A stretch of 64,000 nt of DNA, taken from assembly GCA_013423325.1 (NCBI GenBank), contig BLJB01000075.1, positions 421 through 64,420 on the forward strand, read 5' to 3'. How positions within the stretch are numbered: position 1 is the stretch's first letter; each line of letters starts with the position of its first letter. The position numbers were made by a program, and so were the translations under genes. The stretch is from Usnea hakonensis. Lineage: Eukaryota > Ascomycota > Lecanoromycetes > Lecanorales > Parmeliaceae. This document shows, in pieces, positions 46,376 through 56,524 of the stretch. The notes under the pieces are model-generated. The model was not told the origin of the DNA and did not search any database. It was given only the letters and a program-made list of their open reading frames with translations.

Positions 46376-46754
46376 TCGGGTTCCTCAGACCTAAGAGTTC
46401 CTCAATTACACATTACGTTCTGGGGCTGTAGCATTATTGAATGTCTTTTTGCTTTGTCTAAGATATAGATAGATAGGGGTTTGCCCTCACTGGCAGGAGT
46501 CTGTTGAGTGGGATTTTCTACCGTTGCTGCCAACGGTTGCATCATTCGCTGGACGAACATTGCAGGATGCATGGTGGCAAACGGAGGTAGGGGCGTGTTC
46601 TTAATTGGATTGGCGTATTAATACCATCGTCGGCAGACGATGAGATTCCATATAGAGCGAGCGAATGTGCATGATGAGACGAATAGCGTACACTACCTGA
46701 TACTAGTCATATCACATTCATTTGTGATACATGCCTTTTGTAGAGTATCTCATT
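46376..46754. other. Convergent 3' intergenic region
   Basis: 379 bp between the Sec7 gene (+) and cem1 (-). Nothing coding seen. Confidence 0.5.
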
Positions 46755-48320
46755 TCATACTGTCTTAAAGCATAGACTTGCATTGGTTCCTCCGAACCCG
46801 AAGCTGTTGGAGAGCACCACATCTACTTTCCTCTTTTGCGCCTTCAGTGCAATATAATTGCAATTGAACTCAGGTTCTTCCAGATCCGTCAAGTTCAAGG
46901 TGGGCGGCAAGATGCTGTCTCTGATGGCCAAAACAGAGAACAATGCTTCCACCGCCCCTGCAGCCCCCAGGAGATGCCCTACTGCCCCTTTGGTACTGCT
47001 GACATTGATTTCCTTGGCAAGTCTTCTCCCCTGTTCTCCCAACATCAATGCTTTGATCGCGCGGTTTTCTGCTAAGTCACCCAAGAGGGTAGATGTAGCA
47101 TGTGCATTTACATAATCGACACTGGCAGGTGGCAAGCATGCATTCCTGAGTGCCAGACGCATGGCACGAAAGGCACCATCCCCGTCCGGGGGCGGCGCGG
47201 TTATGTGATGCGCGTCTGAGGAGGTTCCATAACCGGCGATTTCCGCGTAGATGCGGGCACCCCGAGCAAGTGCGTGGGGAAGAGACTCAAGGACAAGAAC
47301 AGCCGCTCCTTCTCCGATCACGAACCCATCCCGAGCCGCATCGAACGGGCGTGAGGCCTGCTCGGGGATATTGTTGAAAGAGGTGGTTAAAGATCGGGAG
47401 CGTTCGAAGCCAACAAAGGCAAGAGGATGAATGCAAGACTCAGATCCACCAGCGATCATCACGTCAGCGTCGCCAAACGCAATCAAGCGTGAGGCGTCAC
47501 CTATAGAGTGAGCCCCAGTCGTGCAGGCTGTTGTTGCAGCATGAGAAGGGCCCTGAGCCGCGGTCAGATCAAGTAGCGTGTTTAGCGATGAGCAGATGCC
47601 AAACCTTGAAGCCATGTTTCATAGCTATGTGACCAGCAGCTAGGTTAATGAGTAGCTTAGGTACGAATAAAGGGGAGACTTTTTTCGGGCCCTAGATATT
47701 GTTAGGGCGGTTAGATGAAAAGGGCGGTACAACGGACACCTTCGTAGAGATCGATCGAGGTCTGATACTGCACCTCTAGACTTCCAATACCGGAGCCTAG
47801 ACACACGCCCTGATTTTGAGCTCAGCCGGCTTATTCTATGTTTCTTGAACATTGGAAGAATCACAACTTACTGTCAATTCACGTTGCTGATCAGTTTCAG
47901 GACGCCATGCTGCATCGTCGAGAGCCTCGCTAGTGGCCAGCATAGCGTACTGCATGAATGTTGACATTCTTCGCTGCTCCTTCAGATTGTCAACATTTTC
48001 ATCTTCTTTTCGAACAAGGTACGACGCATATCCCACGTACATGATCGCTCAACCATTCACCTGGGGTCCAGCCGCCATCCTCTTTCCTTCCCCGTGGGAC
48101 GAGACCTGCGACTTGGCATCGCTGCTGTGCATATGCTTTACTTCTGCCGGCAAGAGAAACAATGCCGCATTGGCCATCTAGCAGTCTCTTCCACGACCGC
48201 TGAGCACCTAAATCGTTCAGACATGATTGATTGTATATAAGGTCTAAAGCATGCTTGATTTTAATTACCTAATCCTAGAGGCGTAACTGCTCCCAAGCCT
48301 GTGACCACAACTCTTTGCAT
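46755..48320 (-). CDS. cem1: Mitochondrial 3-oxoacyl-ACP synthase (KAS II-type)
   Basis: Six exons: 48320-48269, 48207-48041, 47979-47872, 47809-47738, 47691-47605 and 47552-46755. Phases close to 427 aa. It starts MQRVVVTGLGAVTPLG. The catalytic Cys172 is in 'ATTACTTGAHS', completed by splicing after 'HIAMKHGFK', with His in 'VNAHATSTLLGD' and in 'GAVGHLLGAAGA', the C-H-H triad of condensing enzymes. It elongates acyl-ACP in mitochondrial type II fatty-acid synthesis (octanoate for lipoate and respiratory assembly). The start is fixed: an in-frame stop lies just upstream, and fungal homologues also begin without a long presequence. It is head to head with the L46 ribosomal gene (246 bp apart). 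The donor of intron 4 is GTCCGT, less usual. Confidence 0.93.
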
Positions 48321-48566
48321 TTCATCTTTTCATTTCGGTTCAGCTCGTCATGGTCTTTAATGTGCTTTAGAGTCTGGGAGTACGGTACATTGATACGTCG
48401 ACTAGTATAGATGAAGATTCAGGTAGGTTTACTTACTGTAATTTAGCTTGGAAATAAATTTATTTTACTCGTACCAAGTATTTAAGTAGTAGTTAAGGTA
48501 TGCATACTCCGTAAAGTAAAATAAGTAACACTCCAAAGCGTGATCATCTTGAAGACATTCAATGTG
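48321..48566. promoter_or_regulatory. Shared divergent promoter cem1 / mrpl46
   Basis: A 246-bp segment between two outward ATGs. It includes a GTAGTTAAGGTATGCATACTCCGTAAAG tract (48488-48515) of the GGTACCT family and AT-rich sequence at 48430-48480. Confidence 0.6.
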
Positions 48567-49719
48567 ATGACTCGCGGCCACTATAGAATTTACCGTTTGG
48601 CCTTGCCGTCAAGTATGCAGATAACATCCCCTAGATCTCTCCATTAAACACGCTGATTTGCGCAGGACCAGTCTTTGCACCAATTTGTCGTACATGTCTC
48701 CATCAGATCCGCGCTGCCTCGAGCGCAGCCGCCCCGGTCGAGACAGCTCCCATTGAACTCTCCCCAACCGGTCGTGCCTCACCATCTCTCACAGCCTCCC
48801 AATCTCATTCCGTCACCTACAAGCTGAAAGCCTCAGTCCTGCTTTCACGCCCGCCCCTCTTGACCCGCGATCTCACGCCCTTTGAAAAATCCTTCTTTCT
48901 CTACCAACGTCGCCTAAACGAACGTCTCGCTCTGCCCTTTACTCGCTACTTCTACTATCAGCGGGGTACACCCGGGGATATTGAATGGAAGCGCAAGATA
49001 AAAGAGCGGAAAACGCCAGCTCGTGATATTGGCGCATACAATGCTTATGGGGATGAAGGTTGGAATGATGAATTATTGGTCGGCGATGGGGTGAGTGAGC
49101 CCGAGGAACAGCTGGAGAGCCTCTTAAAGGATGCGGAGGTCGAGGTCAAAGAACGAGGCGTCCAAGGGGAAGGGGAGGTGATGAAGAAGGAGGAAGTTGA
49201 GAGGCCGATGCCGAGGGTCACAAAGGCGGATAAAGCCGGTGATCTCAAGAGTCTGAATAGGGCATTGTCGAAGACGTTGTATTTGGTGGTCAATACGGGG
49301 CAAGGACAATGGGAATTCCCTTCCGCTGAGTTGGCGACGCAGGAAAGCCTGCACACAGTAAGTCAATATTGCTTTATAGCGGGCTAGGCTCACAATGCTA
49401 ATACGAGTTATTACAGAGCGTGGAGAGGATTATTGTCCAGACAGGCGGTTTGAATATGAATACCTGGGTCGTGGGAAACATACCGATTGGCCACCAGGTA
49501 TATAACTATAGTCGGGGCATTGTCAATGAAGACGAAGGTCCAGTGCTCAGGGGAGAGAAAATTTTCTTCATGAAAGCCAGGATCTTGGCTGGGCAAGCAG
49601 ACCTCAAGGGCAACCGTTTTGGGCTGGAAGATTTTCAATGGCTGGCGAAGGAAGAGATACAGAAAGTATTCCATCCACGAAGTTGGAATGCGGTCAAGAA
49701 CATCCTACCTGAAAGGTAA
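48567..49719 (+). CDS. mrpl17: Mitochondrial large-subunit ribosomal protein L46 (Mrpl17/mL46)
   Basis: Exons 48567-48612, 48666-49357 and 49417-49719 give 346 aa. The N-terminus MTRGHYRIYRLALPSRPVFA is basic and amphipathic, a typical matrix presequence, encoded partly by the 46-nt first exon. The core has 'YKLKASVLLSRPPLLTRDLTPFEKSFFLYQ', 'RALSKTLYLVV...QGQWEFPSAEL' and the Nudix-like segment 'NTWVVGNIPIGHQVYNY', 'FMKARILAGQ', 'FQWLAKEEIQKVF', as in mL46/Mrpl17. The Nudix catalytic box is not kept, as expected for a structural protein. The start was chosen because an ATG 5 nt upstream is out of frame and stops at once. Confidence 0.92.
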
Positions 49720-49865
49720 GGCGGATGATTTATGCACTGTGTATGTGTCATAGCGTGCAGTGTACAGCGTAAATTCATCAGTTTGGCCTCTACCCTTCCT
49801 TTGAAGCACGGCTGAGAGCCCGAGTCTCATAAGCAGTCTGTGAATCTTGTCATCTCTTCTCCTAT

Positions 49866-51941
49866 TCATAGCTCAACCACAGATCGCGAGGACGCGCCCT
49901 GGCAGCTACCGAAGCCAGCAGGTGCTTCAGGTTCAAGAAGACTTATGGTGCCCTTGACGTTGTTGGCAGTAGAAGGAGTCTCTCTGTCTTTATGCGAGGG
50001 GTCAATGTCCGCATGTGTACCTATAAGCTCAGGCAGAGTGCCAAATTCCTCGTCGTGCTGCGAGTGCTGAGGCTGTAGACCTCTCTCTCGTTTGCGATCA
50101 ATTCTTCTCCGCCAAGTTTTATACAAGAGCACACTTAAGCCACCGAAAATGACAAACGAGCCACAAATTGCACCACCTGTAGCCTCATCAGCCATATCCC
50201 ACGCTATGTGAAGGGACTTACCGATAACGTCGTAGTGATCTCCGGCCACTGCGATTCCAGCCTGGACATGCGCGTCAGTCTTACCGTTGGGCATAGCGAA
50301 TCCGGTGGAATGCTCACCCAGAAGGCTCCCGAAGGCTGAGCGACATTAAGTACCTAGGAGGTCAACCGGGATTAGTACGGCATTGTTCGAAGGAGTATGG
50401 CTGGTCCATCAGAGGAAATATGGGCTCTCAATGATACGCACAAGAGTCAACAGTTGAATAAACCCTATCACCATCGCTACTATGACCGTAATGACCGTAA
50501 GCACAATCGAATAATATAATATGGCGATTTGATCCTTTGCAAATGCCGTAGAGGTATACAAAGCCATCATCAGTGCTCCGTCGACAGTATCCAACAAGCA
50601 CATCCCAACTGGTACGGTAAGTCAACCACTTGCTACAAGCAGTTTCAGCATGGACTCTTACCCGTGAACAGCACCGGGAATATCAGAATAAGCCATATGC
50701 TTGTACCTTTGGCCCCTTGGATAGATGAGATCCCTAACAACGCAACTTCTGAGGATGTGTCGAAACCAAGGCCGAAAAGAATTCCCAGCTGGATTATGAC
50801 TTCGGGGTCAGTATTGCTTAGTCAGGAGAGCACAATGGAGAGGAAGAGTCTTGATACATGCCTCAAGACTCTAGATCTGGTACAAAAGAAAAGGATATGG
50901 AGTCCGAAAATACATACAGGATACCTGATCATAGACACTGCCGATTAGCGTTGCATGACCTTGCATCTTCAGCCGAAAGAAAGGTCGTAAAGAGGGACTG
51001 CACATTTTCCACGGACTGGGACCGAAAGTCAGCCACGAATTCTGTCAACAAGCATGGAAGATTCCTCCTGACCGATTGATAAGCTTGAACATCTTCTTAA
51101 AGAGATAAAACAGGCATCCAGCCCCTTTGATTTCGAAGCTTTGCTCCGCCCCAGGCGCCGAGGCGATCAATTTTCTCATCAGCTGCACAAGTTTATGTAG
51201 AATATACATGTTCATAATTCCGAGTAGAAGAAGAAAGCCAGCAGAGACTGAGGTGCCTATGATGCCCCCAATCTTACTGAATGCCCCAAATTTGGAGCTG
51301 ATGGCCGAGGCCGTGGCGGCGACTACCACGGAAGTGATGATGACAATTCTGACGAAAGAAGACGAGATCAGAGAGCCATGTCAATTAAAGGGACGGATCC
51401 TGCAACATGGGAAAAGTAGAAGAGACAGACGTTGAATGACCAAGAGAGAAAAAAGTTCCAACAGTGACCGGACGTTGGCCGGATGCTATAAGACGACGAG
51501 TCATTAAATCGATTGCCTATGCCGTGGTTCAGAACTAGTGTAGCTGCCAATGGGGATCATGCATGAGGTACGAGCTACCTACGGAAATGTGATCGGCGTC
51601 AAGAGCATGGCGGAGACCGAGAGTATAACTCAGTACGGCTGTGGAGACGAGAGCTCTGTTCAAATTGGGCTCAGTGCAACTTTCTTACTTCTCCTCTTGC
51701 AGGACTCTGTACATATGAAAGTGCTAGGGTTGTATCAGCGAGCTGGCGTAGAGGAAACGGATAATTCATGGAGCAGTCAGACAAGTAGTATACCGACTGC
51801 CACCCAGACAAGGACATTTGCAAGGACCAGTAGAGTTATTATCCCTACGGCTGGAAATGGCAACTTTCGTAGTCCCGGAACACGTCCATGACAGGCGATT
51901 GCCCGTCTACCGATGGTTTTCTTCAATCCACTGATTCTCAT
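49866..51941 (-). CDS. nic1: NiCoT-family nickel/cobalt transporter
   Basis: Eleven exons on the minus strand: 51941-51783, 51669-51583, 51516-51431, 51348-51073, 51015-51004, 50924-50918, 50788-50662, 50608-50442, 50353-50318, 50261-50222 and 50176-49866. The sum, 1308 nt, is 435 aa with all phases closing. The signature H-x4-DH ('RHALDADHISAIDLMTR') sits at an exon junction in helix II. 'GTFFSLGHSTIV', 'LGFDTSSEVALL' and 'TVDGALMMALYTSTAFA' are the other NiCoT signatures. About eight membrane helices. It takes up Ni2+ (or Co2+) across the plasma membrane, for example to supply urease. Exons 5 (12 nt) and 6 (7 nt) restore 'RPWKMYPLGILFG'. The intron-1 junction (GTCTGA donor, GAG acceptor) is the least certain; the rest is well supported. 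Confidence 0.87.
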
Positions 51942-52326
51942 TCTGACTGACGGGTTTCGTGATTCAGAATGGCTCCAACACAAAGTATCCCGAATTGATT
52001 GTACGGCGACTTGGGAAAATATAAATATCTGTTGAGGCACACCAAGGGCGCCATGTTGGCACTTTGCCCTTGGCTTCTTGTTAAATCGGCAACCCTCATC
52101 CCAAATACGACTGATCCCAACTGTGACTAGGCATAGGTCAATGAATCAATCAACTACTTGAGTAACTACTCGAATAATCATGCCACATGTCACTCCTTCA
52201 AGATGCCTGATATACAGTAGATGGCAGGAGTGTCCTTCACAAGCGCCGCTATGATACAAGAATGCTGTCCCGCCCGATAATTGAACTCGGTCAACGCCAT
52301 GATTCCTTCATCTTCGATTCCCAACT
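51942..52326. other. Intergenic: NiCoT promoter and drs2 3' flank
   Basis: 385 bp; no coding features of note. Confidence 0.5.
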
Positions 52327-55300
52327 TCATTTCCGCCGTGATTTGCCCCGCTCCATTCCTGGTCTCGAGCTCGCCATCTCGCCGTACCTCCCTCTCTCCC
52401 TAGTCGTATCATAAGCTTGAAGCACGCGGTTTTGACTCTCGTCCGCCTGACTGAAAGCATAGCCCCTTTGCTTTCGCATCCGTTGTACTTGTCGTACTTT
52501 TCTGATTGCCTTTTGGAATTGCTCCATCCTGGGCCTGTAGTCCTGGATATTGTACTTCTGAATCTCTTGGACGTGGTGGTAGGTTTGAGGCCGGTACATG
52601 CGCTTCGCGTACTTCCACGCAAAGTCTCGTAGAAGGCAGATTACCGGTAATACCACCGCCATGAGGTAGAAGACTGGAGAAGTGAAGAGTCGTGGAATTA
52701 CACCATCATATTCGGTGGAAATGCCTACTTTGGGGGCGACCGTTGCGTAGACTGCAATAAATGCCAACCAGATGATCAGGCTCCCAGGGATGGCAAGAAA
52801 AGTATATTTCGTCCAAATATTCGTGATCAGTGCGGCTTTTCCTAGGACAGTTGCAAGGACTGCAGTGTATAGAGCGGTCCCCCAGACCCAATGGCCAGCT
52901 ATCTTTCCGTCACTTTGGGGAAGATCCCAAAACCATATGAGCTCGGAGATGAAGTATGCGAGAAGAGAATGATAAAAACCATTGAGGATCCAGGACCAAA
53001 AAGAATGCATTTTGAAAAACACACCTTTTTGTCCAAGTTGGTATAGTTGTGGGTAGCGATCGAGAAGGCGAGCGGAAATGAATTGGTCAAAAATCCCTAT
53101 CACAAAAGGAGGGAAGACAGTAAAGAACACATTGTAGAAAGATAAGGTCCAGGACTCGAAGATGACTTCACCAGAGAAGGCATTTTGGAAGGAATACTGT
53201 ATTCAAGCTGTTAGCCAGATGTTTACGTTGAGCCCAGAGTATATAAGTACCCAGAATTGTGTCATGTATAACGCAATGTTCTTATAAAAGGAATAGAGGA
53301 TCAGCTTTGAAATTCGCTGATAGCTCCAAGCGCCGTGTACGAGCAGGAGCTTGCGAAGGTATCGGAACTGTCCGATTGCTACATCGGCGCTTCTTGCTGC
53401 CTGAAGACCTTCTACGCCGCTTATGCCTACTCCGACATGTGCGGCCTGGATCATGGAGACATCATTGGCGCCATCCCCAATGGCTAGTAGTATTGCTTTG
53501 AGGTTCCTTTTGACAAGCTTTACAACCAGTGCTTTCTGCAAAGGCGAAACTCGACTAGGGAGTGTTAGCACTCATAGCACTCAGGAGATCATTCAATATG
53601 ATTGACAATTACCAGCATATCACAGCCTTGCACATGATCGCAAGTTCAAGGAAGATTTTTTCTATGTCCTTTTCCAAGGCAAAAGTTAGTGATTTCCCAT
53701 CAACGACGAGAGCCAGTGTCTCTAGCTCGGCACCTCCCGCTGACTGATTTCGTATCGCAGTGAGCTTGTTCTCTATATTGGTTCGCGTAGCAGTTGAGTT
53801 ATCCTCATTGATAATTAAAAGTGTCATGTCTTCGCTTATGAGCTTACAGCTCATGCCAATGTTAATGGCAGTCTCTTGCCGATCACCAGTGAGAACCCAG
53901 ATCTTAATACCTGCCTCTTGAAGAGTATGGATAGTATCCGGCACGCCATCTTGAAGTTTATCTTCGATGGCTGTGGCACCAAGCAAAACAAAGTCATGCT
54001 CAATGATCTCTGCTGCTTTGTCAAGTTCCTCACTACGGCTCCCACTAACAGTCGTATTTGCCTTATCGAAAACTTGCAGCCACTGCTGGAGCTCTTCCTC
54101 GGGTATCTCGCGCATTGCGAGGCATAGTGTTCGCAAACCTTCCGTGGCGTAATCTTCCAGATGCTGCAAGGTTGCCTCAGTTATTGGGTTGTCTTTGCCA
54201 AGTCGCTCCAGAATGACGGTATCAGCCCCCTTGCAGTAGCAGCGCACTTTGCCATCGGGGCATCTGAATATTGTCGACATACGTTTCCGTGTTGAATTGA
54301 ACTCTAGAACAGCTAATAGCTCATACTCGTACTCATCGCCTTCTACTGAAACCGTCACAGAGCGGGGCCGTCGAGCCGTAAATTGATAGCCCAGCATCAC
54401 TGCACCTTCTACAAGAGCACCCTCATCTGGTGAGGCCGCCTGATACTTGATCTCGCCTGGTTTTTCATCCCTTCTCTCTGGAATGACCGTGTGACATGTT
54501 GACAAAAGCGCGAGGAAATGATGAATTGTGGTTCGGCTGGAGTGGCTTTTTCGATTTTCTGCAAGTTTCTTGAAGTCGTAGATCCCCACGGGATTCTGGT
54601 CGGTCGCGCGTCTATCCTCAGGAACCTCATCTGCATACTGTATGCCTCCTATCGAACATTGCTTGAACTCCATCATGTTGCAAGTAAGGGTGCCAGTCTT
54701 GTCAGAAAAAATATACTCAATTTGTCCTAGTTCTTCCACCAGGGAGGATGTCCGACATACTGCGGGCGTATTGGTCCGGTCGTAGTAGATGTCAAGATCT
54801 GAATTGATCAGGAATGCTTGATAATACTTGACGACTTCTATTGTAACAAATAATGATATCGGCACGAGGTTGGAGTAAAGGACCCAATAAGTGAAGATGT
54901 CGGAGAAGAATTGTTTTGCGAGACCGGTATCTTCGATATATAGATATGCAAGCTTGCTGGTTGCTGTAGCTCGGATAACGAGATCCCCAACAGAGCTTAT
55001 TATGCTCAATGCGACGAGGATCGCAACTAGCATGATAATCTGAAGGTTCACTAATTTTTCAACGTGAGTCCTTTTGATGGGAGTTGCAGTAGCATTACGC
55101 ATAAGCTTCGTCTCATGGCCAGTAAAGACAACGATACCATGGATCCAAGGTGTATTGCGGAGAGTCGCTCCTCTAAGGAGCAATTGGTCGGGCGCTAAAG
55201 ACAACTCCTTTTCGCCGCCACCAGCTGTCATGGTCAGAGTTGCTTCGTAGGTATACAGACTGCTATTTGGCTGTTCTGAACGGACCCTGCCAGACAACCG

Positions 55301-56524
55301 ACTAAGTTCATTCGGGCTCACAAGGGTTGCAGTCTCTGGAATCGCTTGTTTGATCTTCAAGTTTGTTTCACCATCAAGATTAGCTGTCTCGATGTAGCAC
55401 AGTCCTTCGGGCTCGGAGGTTGCCAGTAGTACCAGATCCGCCGGAAATGGCTCTTCTGATTCTACTCTTACAATATCTCCCACTTTGACGCTTACCCACC
55501 TGACGTCTTCGAAACTAGACCCCGTCAATACCTGAGTCTTGGAGTGATTGAGTGACTTGTCCGAGTTTTTGCGCTTGAAATCTTCAATCAATTCTTTCCC
55601 AGCCGAAACAAGCAGAACAATGATAAGAGGCCCAATAGTTGTATATCGATTGGTTGGAGAGATGTTTGGTATCTGTTGTAGAGCAGCTGTAAATAAGAAG
55701 AACAAGTTGGCATACTTGGAGAATTGTTCGAAAAGGAATTTGGGTAGGAAAATCGCGATGTTGTACTTTGCTGTGGATACATGGTTATCGAGGTACCGAT
55801 TCTGTGCATTCGCGGGCGGGTTGTTGAGATGTATCAATCTCGGGCCCAGGGTGGACGGATCGGGTTTCCCTCTCCTAACACCAAATTTGAAGTTCCCAGG
55901 ATCGAATTTCTTCTTCTCGGCTCTTTTGCCTTGGTCTCCCATTATATCACCGTCTATCCTGGGCTGCCCAGGCGTTGTATCGCGTAACGGCATGTCCATT
56001 TCTGAGTACTCGGGTCCCCTGCCAAACAACGTCTTGGCCTTTCCCATGATGCCCCCTCCCATGCTGAGTACACTGTTCCTGTTTCCAAGCCGTCCTCCAC
56101 TAACCATCGGAGTCTGCCCTGATTCAACCGCACCAGAGCTTTGATAATACCCGTCCTGCATAGAAGGATCGTCCTCGGGAAGATCGTCCATATCCGAGTA
56201 CCGCTGGTAATTGTTCAGATCCGAGGTCTGTGAATAGGTACGATTCCCAATACCCAGGTACGGTTGACCGGTACGTGGTGCCCCCGGACCACCTGGCAAG
56301 CCATGGGATTGCTGCTGTGCACCGACGAATTCATCGTAAGATACAGAGGGGCGAGGTTGGGGTCTGTCGGAGTGATTGATGTTGTATTGATGGAGCAGCT
56401 CATCATCATGCACGGGAGGAGGCCTGCCATCACTGTATATTGGATTCGTGTCGTCAAGGTCTAAGAGTGGGCGCCCATGATTTGGACCTGTCTGCCCATC
56501 TACAGCTGGTAGCCTAGCGGCCAT
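52327..56524 (-). CDS. drs2: P4-type phospholipid-transporting ATPase (flippase) Drs2
   Basis: Exons 56524-53613, 53554-53251 and 53196-52327 give 1361 aa. The N-terminal 220 residues are disordered. P-type motifs follow: 'PFPADLVLLATSEPEGLCYIETANLDGETNLKIKQ' (A domain DGET), phosphorylation site DKTGTLT (Asp about 605), 'YQAASPDEGALVEGA' and 'KGADTVILERL' (nucleotide binding), 'LTGDRQETAINIG' and 'GDGANDVSMIQAAHVGVGISG'. Ten membrane helices are expected. The first helix pair 'PLIIVLLVSAGKELIEDFKR' is the P4 type. The C-terminus has 'RKVRQVQRMRKQRGYAFSQ', the regulatory basic region seen in Drs2, and a Gly-Tyr-Ala-Phe-Ser motif. It flips phosphatidylserine at the trans-Golgi with a Cdc50 subunit. 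The start is the first in-frame ATG (MAARLPAVDG). Confidence 0.96.
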
